The notes below the pieces were generated by a model. It was not told where the DNA came from and ran no database searches. It was given only the letters and a program-made list of their open reading frames with translations. 64,000 nt of DNA from Paratrimastix pyriformis (taxonomy: Eukaryota; Preaxostyla; Paratrimastigidae), in assembly GCA_027972325.1 (NCBI GenBank), contig JAPMOS010000114.1, positions 1 to 64,000 on the forward strand, read 5' to 3'. The number at the start of each line of letters is the position of its first letter. The stretch's first letter is position 1. Shown here one piece after another: positions 53,081-62,570 of this stretch. The translations under genes and the position numbers were made by a program.

Positions 53081-56039
53081 CTTGTCGTACATTGTTTATC
53101 TTCCATGTAGCCTTCAGTGTTGAGTCATCAGCGAGATAGAATGCCATTTTACCATTATCAATTGAAGAAGGTTGAGTAGTTTCGAACGTAACAGAAATCA
53201 TCTGTCTGATTTCCGCTACAGCAGTTTTAAGTGTTTCTATTTGAGCTTTTAATGACATGTTTTCATCAGTGAGTGAATCACAATGTGCCTTTAGTTTTTT
53301 CATCTCATTGAGCATCATGAAAGGCAAACGATCTTGTCGAATACCTTCAACAGCGCCATCCTTGTAATATACTAAATCAGGACATACATCAACACATTCT
53401 TCAGCTATTAGACCATAGCATTTGACCTTTTTCTCATCAGCCTTGTAATTGAAATTGACGGGACGTAACTTATATAAATATGACGTATCAGCCATATCCA
53501 TTACGTTTTCCTTGTATCGAATTGAGGATGTAGGAACATGTATTTTTCCAGTAGTATCGATGTACATTTGCAGAGAATCACCAGTTGATTGAGCAGTAGC
53601 TAATATGACAGGTGAAGTCACACGAGTCTTACCAAAGTTAATCACATTAGCCCCTCCAACATTAAAAACAACTCCAAAGTTAGCGTTATTTGCATTAAAG
53701 TATGAACTTGTAGTATCACCAGAAATGTTAATAAGATTATTATTCGATGAGATATTAGTGGAAGAGCCACTATTAGCAGCGAGAGACTGAGCAGAAGTGG
53801 AAGTTACAGTAGTTGCGGTGATATTACCATTTGCATCACTATATAGATATCCGGAGGTGTTGTTAGGTAGTTTTAAGCCACCATTCAGTGTTGCCATGCC
53901 ACGTAGCCAAAGATTACCACTGTTTGCATTGCATGAGAGGTTCATGACATTGTCACTATTTTCGAATATCATACCGCAGTTAGCATTGTTATATGCACGA
54001 AGTCGAAGTGCTTGACCAGAGAAATCATTTCCAACGCATGCAGTTGAATTGTCAAATGAAGTGGTTGCAGACATGTAAGCGCCCCAGGCGTTATCAACAG
54101 TTCCATTGAAACCAATTCTAAGCCCGAGATTTGCGGAAGAAGCAGGTGAACTGATTTTAGGGCTTGCCAAATTTCCACCAGCCGTCAGCAGTCCACGAGT
54201 CCAGAAAGTACCAGTGTTAGCATTTGCAGAGAAGTTGCATACATTGTTTGAGTTTTCGAAGATTATTCCAGTTGAAGAACTGTCATAGACACGGAATCGA
54301 ATTGCATTGTTCATATCAAAGCCGGCGCATGCAGAACCAGTACCAGAGAAGTCAGCATTTGCACCAGAGCTTGCTTGATAAATGCCCCAGTTTGTGTTAC
54401 CATAAGGATACATTGATATTTTGAGAGAGCCAGTGTTTGAGCCAATAAATGGACATTCAAATGGAAATGCAGTCTTAACTTTATTGGAATATATAGAAAG
54501 CATGTCAGTTGCGCCAATAGTGAATGTATGATTTGGAGAAGTGTCATTAGCATTGTAATCACTATTGTATTTTATGTTGCCTTTTGACTTAATAGTGAAG
54601 GTAGTGTTATCAGCATTTTCGAATGTGGTGTCAGTGGAATTTACTGTGAAGTTACCTATTTTGAGAGAAGTATTAAGAGGAATTATGTTGTCAACAGCTA
54701 TTGGATTGTTTATGATTAAGTTGCCACCAGTAGTTGTTATTGAATTAGCCGTTACAGCGAGTGGAAAAGCACCAGTTACAACATATCCAGATGAGTCAGT
54801 TCCGAGGATTGGAGCATCTGTTATTGTAGTCTTTAGAGTTCCAGTGCATAGAACAGCACCAGAAGTGATAGAATTGCATGAGATAGCAGCAGGAACACTC
54901 AATGTTGCACCAGTAGGAGCCACTTTATCAGCTACCACAGTAGCACAGTATATTTTGCTATTAGCATCACGTTGCACAATTGTTGAAGGCGCATTAGGAA
55001 TAGATAAAGAGGCTATTTTTGCATCAGTCACAGCTCCATCAACGATATCAGTCGATATGATTTTAGATACAGCCAATTCACCAGTTGCAGTGGAATGAAC
55101 TATATTAGCAGAAGCCATTGTAGGAATGATAATTTTTCCAGCATCATTCACTTGGAACAATGTAGAGGCGCCATTGTTTGTAGTTACAGTGAAGTTTTTG
55201 CCCGTTTCATTATTGTCATTATCAATATCAATGTTTACATTACCATTTGATTGAATGTCTAAGTTTCCAGAAGTCACTGATTTGACAGAGTTTGCTAATA
55301 CAGTGTTTGCAGAGAGATTGTTTACTTTAGTGTCACCACTTGCATTTCTAAGAACAATAGTGGAGGCAGAACTTGCATCAGTAGCAGTTGTAGCAGAGTT
55401 AGCTATTTTTCCAGCGGTGCTAATAGTGTTAAGTTTAGAATCATTAATTGTGCCATCAGTAATATCTGAATTTATCAAAGTTGATGATGACATATTTCCA
55501 GAGGCGTCACAATGAACCAATCCAGCGGTGGTAAAAGAGGTGATTTGTGCATTAGTTGCGGTGATTTTTCCAGAAGCCAGAAGAACATTATTAACTGAAG
55601 TGCCATTACCGGCAGACATTTCTGTGATGGTATTGTATTTAGCAGTGGTTGATTCATTTGCAGTTGAATTCTTCCAGCATTGTGTGGAAGCGTCATAAAG
55701 TAGTGTTTGTTTATCGACAAGTCCAGTTGACACATCCACATTAGACAGTTGTCCAATTGACATGTCAGGAATAGGAGCAGAAGGCAAAATGACATCACTA
55801 TTGAATTTGACGAGTCCATTAAATGTAGTTTCACCATTGACTGTATGAGTTCCACCATTGATTGTAAGATTGTTTCCTAACACAGTTTCTCCATCAATAG
55901 TCACATCCTTCTTTAGAACAGCATCACATCTAAGTTCGAGAGGATTTTCATTCTGAGTTTCGACAGCTACTCTATCGTAACCAAAAGTGTTAGCGAGAGA
56001 GATTCTGTCAGTAAAGATGACTTTCTTTTGTGGTTCCAT
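53067..56039 (-). CDS. Fibre-like protein with C-terminal S74 intramolecular chaperone domain
   Basis: 990 residues. After a short head (MEPQKKVIFTDRISLANTFG) come about 780 residues of beta-rich, Asn/Thr/Ser/Gly-rich quasi-repeats (NLTINGGTHTVNGETTFNGL-like; two related blocks of about 80 residues near 550-720). The end is an S74 domain: SSIRYKENVMDMADTSYLYK, LRPVNFNYKADEKKVKCYGL, IAEECVDVCPDLVYY and a coiled coil (LKAHCDSLTDENMSLKAQIE). In phage and giant-virus fibres this domain trimerises the fibre and then cuts itself off using a Ser/Lys dyad (family knowledge); a Ser just before RYKE is present. Likely a surface receptor-binding fibre. Confidence 0.8.
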   Translation of the reverse strand: MEPQKKVIFTDRISLANTFGYDRVAVETQNENPLELRCDAVLKKDVTIDGETVLGNNLTINGGTHTVNGETTFNGLVKFNSDVILPSAPIPDMSIGQLSNVDVSTGLVDKQTLLYDASTQCWKNSTANESTTAKYNTITEMSAGNGTSVNNVLLASGKITATNAQITSFTTAGLVHCDASGNMSSSTLINSDITDGTINDSKLNTISTAGKIANSATTATDASSASTIVLRNASGDTKVNNLSANTVLANSVKSVTSGNLDIQSNGNVNIDIDNDNNETGKNFTVTTNNGASTLFQVNDAGKIIIPTMASANIVHSTATGELAVSKIISTDIVDGAVTDAKIASLSIPNAPSTIVQRDANSKIYCATVVADKVAPTGATLSVPAAISCNSITSGAVLCTGTLKTTITDAPILGTDSSGYVVTGAFPLAVTANSITTTGGNLIINNPIAVDNIIPLNTSLKIGNFTVNSTDTTFENADNTTFTIKSKGNIKYNSDYNANDTSPNHTFTIGATDMLSIYSNKVKTAFPFECPFIGSNTGSLKISMYPYGNTNWGIYQASSGANADFSGTGSACAGFDMNNAIRFRVYDSSSTGIIFENSNNVCNFSANANTGTFWTRGLLTAGGNLASPKISSPASSANLGLRIGFNGTVDNAWGAYMSATTSFDNSTACVGNDFSGQALRLRAYNNANCGMIFENSDNVMNLSCNANSGNLWLRGMATLNGGLKLPNNTSGYLYSDANGNITATTVTSTSAQSLAANSGSSTNISSNNNLINISGDTTSSYFNANNANFGVVFNVGGANVINFGKTRVTSPVILATAQSTGDSLQMYIDTTGKIHVPTSSIRYKENVMDMADTSYLYKLRPVNFNYKADEKKVKCYGLIAEECVDVCPDLVYYKDGAVEGIRQDRLPFMMLNEMKKLKAHCDSLTDENMSLKAQIETLKTAVAEIRQMISVTFETTQPSSIDNGKMAFYLADDSTLKATWKINNVRQATNI

Positions 56040-56103
56040 CTATATAACCGCAATAGAAAAATACAAAAACATGAAAAGATTAAGGTGTTGATTGACGATA
56101 AGT

Positions 56104-56574
56104 TTATAGCTTAGAGAGGATGTAAGGACGAATCATGTCACCGCCAATTACAGAGCAAATTACACCTACATAACGATTGAGCAGACTCACATCAAGTTTT
56201 GCGCCAAAGGTTAGGTGCAGCACAAGATATATTGCAGCCGATATTCCTCCATCGACAAGAGCATTTTTGAGCATTGTTGAATCAAAGGAGAGTCCCGCCG
56301 TTATGTCTTTACCATCGATGAGGTTTTGTAGAATAGGTGCTACAATAGTAAGCCCACCAGCTCCAGCCAGTCCAACATATAAATATTCAGCATAATCACT
56401 CCTCAGTGAGAGAGTTTTAGTGATAAGCCAATACAATGAGACACCACTGATTGATTTGATTGTGATGTCTTTAAGGTCGATTGCAGATTTACTGTCAGAT
56501 GTAGCCATGGATGATTTAATACTATTCATGGATAAAAAAATTGAGGATAAATAAGAATTAGGAGAAGAAGACAT
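56104..56574 (-). CDS. Viral membrane protein with three to four transmembrane segments
   Basis: 156 residues. A polar N-terminal 40 residues, then hydrophobic segments around SGVSLYWLITKTL, YVGLAGAGGLTIVAPIL, AAIYLVLHLTFGA and VGVICSVIGGDMI. Small Gly-rich multi-span proteins next to capsid and ATPase genes are common in DJR-capsid viruses with an inner membrane (family knowledge). No named family recognised. The ATG at 56574 gives the longest reading; the internal ATG before ATSDSKSAIDLKD is also plausible. It lies 13 bp downstream of the acidic-protein gene on the same strand. Confidence 0.55.
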   Translation of the reverse strand: MSSSPNSYLSSIFLSMNSIKSSMATSDSKSAIDLKDITIKSISGVSLYWLITKTLSLRSDYAEYLYVGLAGAGGLTIVAPILQNLIDGKDITAGLSFDSTMLKNALVDGGISAAIYLVLHLTFGAKLDVSLLNRYVGVICSVIGGDMIRPYILSKL

Positions 56575-56586
56575 ACTTAGTGGTGA

Positions 56587-57570
56587 TTAGAAGAAGACAT
56601 CCGATTCCGATGTAGCCGAACGCGGTAATACAGTTTGTGACGCGGGTGAGTTTTTTTGGACAGTGTCGAGGGTTTCTTTTGCCTTCACCACAACAGACTT
56701 AGCGGCTTTCATATTAGAACTGACTTGTCCGAGTAAGTTTCCACCGAGAATCATCATCAATTGGTACTTAGGTTGCATCATCTTAGACTTTAATAAGCCT
56801 TCCATATCACCATTCTTAATCATTTCATCGAGGCATTTTTGAATCTCCTCTTGAGAGCATTCCAATGAGTCACGATAACCATGAAGATATTTAGGCATGA
56901 TCTTTTCAGTTATATCCGCAGTCTTTAGAAGCATTTCAGTTACATGTTTGCTACTGTGAAATGATTCATCCATTTTAGCATCGACAACTTTAAAGAGGTC
57001 AATTTTGAATTGCATCAATTCATCATCAGACATTTCAGCGAAGAATGCCACATTATATTTTTCTTGGTCCATACCGAGTTGGTTAGTCAGCACGAGCAGC
57101 TCATTGATGTCGTTTTCACGTTTGAGAGTCATTTTAGGTTTCTTTGGAGCCTTTGGTAAATGAATTGCACGAGGTGCTCTTGTACGAGCCTTAAGTGCCT
57201 GTTTAGCTTGTTCCTGTTGTTGCTCTAATTCTTTTAGAGCCTGTTGCATAAGTTCTTGCTCTGTTTCCACCTGTTCTTTTGTCTTAAACACAATTTTACC
57301 ATCAGGTATTTCATTGTGTAGTTGGTCTTTACGAAGAAGGAAGTCCATGTTATCAATCAGTTCATCCGACGATTTTTCCTTAGACTCTTCTTGAGGCTCT
57401 TCATTTGAGTCATCATCAGACTCATCAGTATCAGTATTGGATTCATCTGAGGCATCATCATCATTAGAATCTTCACTATTTTCCTCATCTCCATAAGGTA
57501 TAGATATTTCACTCGAGGAAGAGACAAAAGACTGCAAATCGTCATCAATTTCAGATCCACTGTCAGACAT
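56587..57570 (-). CDS. Acidic protein of unknown function with coiled coil
   Basis: 327 residues. Residues 1-75 are Asp/Glu/Ser-rich (MSDSGSEIDDDLQSFVSSSS onward), 100-150 a Gln/Glu coiled coil turning into a basic Pro/Lys patch (RAPRAIHLPKAPKKPKMTLK), and 155-300 helical (LVLTNQLGMDQEKYNVAFFA; MPKYLHGYRDSLECSQEEI; a Met/Lys-rich KSKMMQPKYQLMMILGGNLL). The tail is Ser/Thr-rich. Not recognised; position between ATPase and membrane protein suggests a virion or assembly role (inference). It shares a 66-bp divergent promoter with the ATPase gene. Confidence 0.55.
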   Translation of the reverse strand: MSDSGSEIDDDLQSFVSSSSEISIPYGDEENSEDSNDDDASDESNTDTDESDDDSNEEPQEESKEKSSDELIDNMDFLLRKDQLHNEIPDGKIVFKTKEQVETEQELMQQALKELEQQQEQAKQALKARTRAPRAIHLPKAPKKPKMTLKRENDINELLVLTNQLGMDQEKYNVAFFAEMSDDELMQFKIDLFKVVDAKMDESFHSSKHVTEMLLKTADITEKIMPKYLHGYRDSLECSQEEIQKCLDEMIKNGDMEGLLKSKMMQPKYQLMMILGGNLLGQVSSNMKAAKSVVVKAKETLDTVQKNSPASQTVLPRSATSESDVFF

Positions 57571-57586
57571 ATTAGTTAACTAATAT
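57569..57586. promoter_or_regulatory. 18-bp perfect palindrome in the divergent viral promoter
   Basis: ATATTAGTTAACTAATAT overlaps the start codon of the minus-strand acidic protein and lies 50 bp before the ATPase ATG. TTAGT(A/T)A-like strings also precede other starts of the element (about 52377, 58675 and 61523), so it may be a promoter element (inference). Confidence 0.35.
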
Positions 57587-57636
57587 AGTTCACACACAAA
57601 ATATTTTTTCTAAACAGATTATAGTTACAATTCAAA

Positions 57637-58524
57637 ATGTCGTCTGAATCAGTCAAGGAAATTTATAAGTGTCCTGAGTGTGGAAAAGAATATAAGAGTG
57701 AGAAGTGGCTTAAGAAGCATAAATGTGCTCCTCCAAAAGAGAAGAAAGAGAAGAAGGAGAAGGTTATGAAGGAGAAGAAAGAGAAGAAATTGAAGAAGGT
57801 GGAAGTAGAAGAGCAGAAAGTTGAAGAAAATGAGCAAATTGAGCAGAAGCAAGTTGTTTTCATACCACCTGAAGTAAAAGAAGATGATGCAAGCATTGTC
57901 AAGGTAGGTAATGTCAAAATGCCTAAGTTCAGTTCATTAGAGATAGTGGACAGGTTCAAAAACAAGAAAGAACCATTCATTTCGCTCCATTATGGCATGA
58001 AGGAAAGTGGCAAAACGACATCAGTTCTCTCAATTATAAAGCAGATACGAAGTGAGATTGACAAGATCTACCTATTTACAGTTGCACAAGACAATAAAGA
58101 CAGATATCAGAAAGAGTTAGGGAACATTCCAGATGACAGATGCTTTGGAGGCTTTGACGATGATGAGACACCATTATTCATTGAGAAGCTCATCAAGTTC
58201 CAAGAGAAGACAAAAGGCAAGAAGTCAGTCTTATTGATATTTGACGATATCTTAGATGGCAACAACAAGTTACACCAAAGTAATATTTTAGGCAGTCTGT
58301 TTTGCAATCACAGAAGATACAACATCTCAGTCATTCTGACGACACAAATACCAACAGGTATTTCACCAAGAACAAGGCAGAACACCAATTACTGTTTCGT
58401 CCATTACACCAAGAATGACTCAGTGAAAGACATGATATACCATGATTATATGTCGTGTATGAAGAAGGCAGATTTCTTAGAACTATTCGAGAAAGTCACC
58501 GCAGACCACAACATATTTTGGTGA
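57637..58524 (+). CDS. A32-like (FtsK-HerA) genome-packaging ATPase with N-terminal zinc finger
   Basis: 295 residues. A C2H2 finger (YKCPECGKEYKSEKWLKKHK, residues 8-28), a Lys/Glu-rich linker (30-75), then the ATPase: Walker A in LHYGMKESGKTTSVLSII (about 110-130), Walker B in KSVLLIFDDILDGN (about 190-205), then ILGSLFCNHRRYNISVILTT and QIPTGISPRTRQNTNYCFV, with the sensor-like Thr/Gln. This matches the packaging ATPases of Polintons, virophages and giant viruses, which pump DNA into capsids (family knowledge). The finger-plus-basic-linker extension is not universal. It lies just upstream of the capsid gene on the same strand, a typical pairing. Confidence 0.85.
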   Translation: MSSESVKEIYKCPECGKEYKSEKWLKKHKCAPPKEKKEKKEKVMKEKKEKKLKKVEVEEQKVEENEQIEQKQVVFIPPEVKEDDASIVKVGNVKMPKFSSLEIVDRFKNKKEPFISLHYGMKESGKTTSVLSIIKQIRSEIDKIYLFTVAQDNKDRYQKELGNIPDDRCFGGFDDDETPLFIEKLIKFQEKTKGKKSVLLIFDDILDGNNKLHQSNILGSLFCNHRRYNISVILTTQIPTGISPRTRQNTNYCFVHYTKNDSVKDMIYHDYMSCMKKADFLELFEKVTADHNIFW

Positions 58525-58699
58525 TCAAAGCCTCTACTCCATGACAATTACCTTAACCTTTACAATGCCTATTGGGAGATGAGAGAAGGCTACAGAACCA
58601 AGGTAAAAATGGTTGAAGAACAAGTGTCGAGCAGCAAATAGGTAAGATTTTTATAATTTGAGTATTTTTTTATCTTAGTATGATATTAATTATCACACT

Positions 58700-59908
58700 A
58701 TGGCAACGGCTATTATTCTAAAATCACACACTACACAGAACTCAGACCTCGAAAGGAATGCAATCAAAATCAATGAGTTTACGGATGACAAAACCACTAA
58801 GATACGCAAGCCTAAGATTGTAACGGACCCGGTAGTAATCAAGCCTAACCGGCAAATATCATTTGGAAGTGTCGCACAGTTTGACATTAATAAATACAGC
58901 GGACTACTCTCAGGTAATGACATACACCTACACATCAGACTCGGAGCTACTACAGCATCAGCCGGCACGGTGACTTACGTAGGTGGATACATGATGAAAC
59001 TCATCAAATCCCTTAAGTTTAAGCACCAAGGGCGTGAAATATACAAGTTGGACAGTGCAGGTATATATCAATATTACCAGCGTGCCATACAGGAACGCAA
59101 ATCACTGATGATGCAGAACGCACGTATTGGAGCAACCGGCACAGACATTGACCCCTCACAACAACAGGAAGGACTGATTTACATACCAAATCCATTCATT
59201 GACTTTAACCCTCTACGGCTCGACATCTTACAAGCAAATCCCTATTTTGAAGTAGAAATTGCCCCTATATCAGAAATTGCATCATCTTCCACAGTTGGAG
59301 CTACATTAACCAACACTTTCCTCGATGTTGAACTCGTAGCTAACTACATGACAATGCATGAAGATGAGAAGAAGGCAATTCTACGGAGCAATATGGATGA
59401 AGCAGGAATGGTTACAGTACAGAATGAATTCGTTGATTCCACCAGATATCTCATAACGCAAGGTGCCACATCGATAACATGTGACCTACCATTCGATGAA
59501 GTTGAGTATCTGTCAATGTATCTGTCTGATGACACGACAGGAGCACCATTCACCGGAACAGCCTATATCTCGGAATATCACCTTTCTGTCGACAATAAGA
59601 ACTATCCAGATACAGCCATTAGTGCTAAATCGCAAGAATTTCAACAGATGATGTATTTCCGGAAGGCATTTGACAAGAACATCTACACTCTACGCTTTTC
59701 AGGGCTACCAAGCAAGGATGATGATATTGAATCATATGGTAATGTATATGGTACTATTGTGCTAAAAGAGTATTCTAACCCTAAATTAGTCGTGACTTTC
59801 ACAGCGGGATTGCCTCACAACTGTACTTTGAATGTATTAGCATATGGACGGGCGTGGTACCGTTATAACACAAAACAAGGCACTTTGACTGTAGAACATA
59901 AGAACTAA
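58700..59908 (+). CDS. Probable double-jelly-roll major capsid protein
   Basis: 402 residues, beta-rich, no signal peptide. An N-terminal jelly-roll-like half has QISFGSVAQFDINKYSGLLS, NDIHLHIRLGATT and YVGGYMMKLIKSLKFKHQGR. The second half has EVEYLSMYLSDDTTGAPFTG, MYFRKAFDKNIYTLRFSGLP, and a C-terminal NVLAYGRAWYRYNTKQGTLT strand. The gY..kLIk.l....G..IY pattern and the final aromatic strand are typical of capsid proteins in Polinton-like viruses and relatives (family knowledge). Size is near the short end for the family. The call rests on pattern and on the ATPase neighbour, not on a database hit. The ATG at 58700 follows an AT-rich promoter-like stretch. Confidence 0.65.
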   Translation: MATAIILKSHTTQNSDLERNAIKINEFTDDKTTKIRKPKIVTDPVVIKPNRQISFGSVAQFDINKYSGLLSGNDIHLHIRLGATTASAGTVTYVGGYMMKLIKSLKFKHQGREIYKLDSAGIYQYYQRAIQERKSLMMQNARIGATGTDIDPSQQQEGLIYIPNPFIDFNPLRLDILQANPYFEVEIAPISEIASSSTVGATLTNTFLDVELVANYMTMHEDEKKAILRSNMDEAGMVTVQNEFVDSTRYLITQGATSITCDLPFDEVEYLSMYLSDDTTGAPFTGTAYISEYHLSVDNKNYPDTAISAKSQEFQQMMYFRKAFDKNIYTLRFSGLPSKDDDIESYGNVYGTIVLKEYSNPKLVVTFTAGLPHNCTLNVLAYGRAWYRYNTKQGTLTVEHKN

Positions 59909-60529
59909 GTGATCCAACACGTTAGAACCATTTAGTTACGTAAGAAAACATGTAGGCTCTCGAAAAATGACACACCTTATGTTTTTCCGTGGTTGACATG
60001 AGATATCACTTTTTGACATGCACTTAAAGTACTGTGACAGTACCACATACGAGCATGAAAAGTCACTGATTTCTATGTTTAAACTAAGTCCCGGCACTGA
60101 AATTCAGTGTCAGAACAACGATTTGGATAAAAGGAAGAAGTTCAGTTTGTATTGAAAATCGAACGCGTCAAAACTTGTGCAGCCCCGTGCACGTTAAGTA
60201 ACTGTCAGATTTCTTAGCAAATGTCGAGCTATCTTATTCATATGGTGCTGTTTCGAAAAAGCCGTGGCTGTGAACGTCGATCTACGCTCTGTCACGAGTT
60301 ACCGTTTTGTAAAGGCAAAAATGGTGAAAATTTCTAAGTCAACCTCACGATTCAGTAAAGTTAAGGTTGCATCACAATTAAGTGAAAACGAGGCAAATAT
60401 CAACATTGGAGCCCTCAACTACGCACAAAAACCTATCAGAATATAGTGTCAGATTGAGTATGTCACCATTCTGTCAACATGCGATATCTTCATGTCAAAT
60501 TTTTTTGTGACAGATGAAACTTTTTATGC
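59909..60529. other. Viral spacer with hairpins and a short ORF
   Basis: Two near-perfect palindromes: GTACTGTGACAGTAC (60029-60043) and CACTGAAATTCAGTG (60095-60109), after the capsid stop. A 60-codon frame at 60264-60446 (VKISKSTSRFSKVKVASQLS onward) has a viral-like composition but no recognised domain. Confidence 0.5.
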
Positions 60530-60895
60530 ATGATTTGTATGAAACGCATCATGTTCCTCTCAATAAACCTTGATTCAACTCAGAAAACACTCATTTTGAA
60601 CCAGTGGATGAACAAAAATCCAAATTACCTAACTCTTATAGGCACTCATCTTGTCACCAATTCAGTCACCAGGAGTATGTATTTTATAGTAATCCGGGGT
60701 TTATACACTGATCAAATCATTAACAATGTGACGAGTGAAGCCGCCATACCAGTTTTCGTTGGAACAGATAACAAAGGACTCGAATTGTCACCAACATCGA
60801 CTCTGACGAGGACATATGACTATTCGATTTTAGATGAAACAGGACAGTCAACAACTGATGTAGTGACTGTAAACATGTTATTTAGAGTGGATTAA
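60530..60895 (+). CDS. Small beta-rich viral protein, possible minor capsid/virion protein
   Basis: Up to 121 residues. Readings such as NPNYLTLIGTHLVTNSVTRS, FIVIRGLYTDQIINNVTSEA, IPVFVGTDNKGLELSPTSTL and TTDVVTVNMLFRVD look like a single jelly-roll-sized beta protein. The start is uncertain; it may begin at the ATG at 60530 or 60545. Placed after the capsid gene and before a hairpin cluster. No family recognised, so minor capsid is only a positional guess. Confidence 0.4.
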   Translation: MICMKRIMFLSINLDSTQKTLILNQWMNKNPNYLTLIGTHLVTNSVTRSMYFIVIRGLYTDQIINNVTSEAAIPVFVGTDNKGLELSPTSTLTRTYDYSILDETGQSTTDVVTVNMLFRVD

Positions 60896-60944
60896 GCTGT
60901 GGAGACTCCATTCATCACAAGTTTTATTCCATTTCCTAAGTGAC

Positions 60945-61151
60945 GATGGAACTTTGTTCCATCACCCGGGTGACAGACGATTGTCTGTCATCTCTTTTGT
61001 GAAGAAATCACCAAATTCTGTTTTGATGATTCTGTATCGTAACATGTGTTCTGTTTGATGGACACGTTTGATTGGCTTAAGACTATGTTTTTTCAACCAT
61101 CTACGGCAAGGAATGGTTTCACCATTCGTTCGAATGCGCACAGATGTGCGC
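60945..61151. terminator. Cluster of four hairpins/palindromes between convergent viral genes
   Basis: Perfect elements: GATGGAAC/GTTCCATC (60945-60963), TCACCCGGGTGA (60962-60973), GACAGAC/GTCTGTC (60972-60989), GAATGGT/ACCATTC (61111-61127) and GCGCAC/GTGCGC (61136-61151). Mimivirus and virophage transcripts end at palindromic hairpins (family knowledge); a similar role here is inferred. Confidence 0.5.
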
Positions 61152-61239
61152 GTTGCATTGTGACGTATTATATTTTGTCTTATCGAACATAACAGAGATG
61201 ATTTCTGCTGCCATTGAATGTAGCTAATAAAATAGTCGA

Positions 61240-61476
61240 CTAAACTTTTTCTTTATCGACTGCTACCTCAGTGATTTCACCTGCGCGGAACCCTATTACG
61301 TCACCCAGATTGAAACGGTGCTTAAGTATCAACTTATTATTAACTTTTCCCTTCAATCGTTTTCCAGTGATCTCTGTGATGATAATCCAAAATCCCTCAC
61401 CTTTCCTCACAATTTTCACGATTGAACCAACTGTTATAACAGCTCCGGCATTGATACGAATATTGTTTTCATCCAT
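61240..61476 (-). CDS. Small beta-barrel-like viral protein of unknown function
   Basis: 78 residues: ITVGSIVKIVRKGEGFWIII, TEITGKRLKGKVNNKLILKH and FNLGDVIGFRAGEITEVAVD. The alternation of VGSxVKV, W-hydrophobic strand, GxRxxGKVxN and GDxIxF resembles small five-strand barrel proteins that occur in bacteria and viruses. No catalytic residues. Start codon at 61476 after an AT-rich upstream region. It is convergent with 60530-60895 and divergent from 61534-62355, sharing a 57-bp intergenic promoter with the latter. Confidence 0.5.
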   Translation of the reverse strand: MDENNIRINAGAVITVGSIVKIVRKGEGFWIIITEITGKRLKGKVNNKLILKHRFNLGDVIGFRAGEITEVAVDKEKV

Positions 61477-61533
61477 TGTGATCCAGTATATTTAGTCGAT
61501 AAATTTTTTCTCCATCAATTGTATTAGTAACCA

Positions 61534-62355
61534 ATGTCAGAAAAAATGCCTGCAAATCCGTATTCAGACACCGTTAGCAAAACAAAGAAGAGGGCAACCA
61601 AAGGAACGAGGAAAAGTCATAAAGGAGCACGTCATTCTCAAGGTGAATCATTTGAGGCGACCATGGGTAAGGTGCTCGATATGATTGACAAAAGAAATGG
61701 AAAGATACCGGAGAAAGAGTTCACCAGCATGCAAAAGACCTTCATGACTCAGCCGGAAATCAAAGCCGGAGTTGATTTTGAACTTGGCAACTTTAGGTTC
61801 TACCGTAAGGATGACAGTTGTTGGGCAATATTCTTAGGCGACATTGAAGGTGGAAAACGAGTAAAACACGTGTACTCGAAAGATAAAGATGAATCAAATA
61901 CCATATATGGATTGGTTCGTAAGGATGTCGATGTATTCGAGAAGGTACCAATAGATAGAGCAGATTTCGATATGGCAAAGAAGATATATGATGAACGTCT
62001 GACAATTACGCAACCATTTTATGCAGTTCAGCAGACTGACAATGATGCAATCACTTACACCGCATTAGTCACAAAATACAAGCAGTATCAGAAAGAACTT
62101 CCAGAGTTTGTGGCAAAATATGGACACACAAGCCCTATCGTTGAGGGATTGCGTAAATCAATGCAAGATTTGGCTGTACAGATCGACTTGAAGAACAAAG
62201 AGATTAAACCAGATAGCAATATTTATAAGTTCTTCATGTCTAACCAACGGAACATATTTGCACCACAACAGGACACGTCTCAGATGGGTGCATTACAAGG
62301 TCTCCTTGAAGCAATAAAAGTCAAAACTGACAAAATTGCAACAGGAGGCACCTAA
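61534..62355 (+). CDS. Viral protein of unknown function, basic N-terminus
   Basis: 273 residues. A Lys/Arg/Thr-rich head (SKTKKRATKGTRKSHKGARH), a mixed alpha/beta body (VDFELGNFRFYRKDDSCWAI, FLGDIEGGKRVKHVYSKDKD, AVQQTDNDAITYTALVTKYK) and a helical C-terminal part (GLRKSMQDLAVQIDLKNKEI). No domain recognised; the basic head could bind DNA. Start preceded by ATTAGTAACCA, similar to other starts in the element. Ends 2 bp before the convergent small membrane protein. Confidence 0.5.
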   Translation: MSEKMPANPYSDTVSKTKKRATKGTRKSHKGARHSQGESFEATMGKVLDMIDKRNGKIPEKEFTSMQKTFMTQPEIKAGVDFELGNFRFYRKDDSCWAIFLGDIEGGKRVKHVYSKDKDESNTIYGLVRKDVDVFEKVPIDRADFDMAKKIYDERLTITQPFYAVQQTDNDAITYTALVTKYKQYQKELPEFVAKYGHTSPIVEGLRKSMQDLAVQIDLKNKEIKPDSNIYKFFMSNQRNIFAPQQDTSQMGALQGLLEAIKVKTDKIATGGT

Positions 62356-62357
62356 AT

Positions 62358-62570
62358 TCATAGAATTCTCGTAAGCGCAAAAACGCCGGCACCAAATATG
62401 AGATAGGGAATATAATTTGTTGTTTCTTTTTCATCAGGATGAATTGGAGTTAATGGTTCATCAGGTTCTTTTGGCTCTTCAGGTTGCCTTGGAGGTGGTG
62501 TTACATCAGGAGGAATTGGCTCACAGGAGTGTCGGTTTTTCATCTTTTTCCTTCTGCATTTACAACACAT
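62358..62570 (-). CDS. Pro/Glu-rich open frame with C-terminal membrane anchor
   Basis: 70 residues: a Cys/Lys-rich start, a Pro/Glu-rich stalk (PPDVTPPPRQPEEPKEPDEP) and a hydrophobic end (YIPYLIFGAGVFALTRIL) that could be a tail anchor. It overlaps the end of the next minus-strand ORF. No family assigned. Confidence 0.4.
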   Translation of the reverse strand: MCCKCRRKKMKNRHSCEPIPPDVTPPPRQPEEPKEPDEPLTPIHPDEKETTNYIPYLIFGAGVFALTRIL

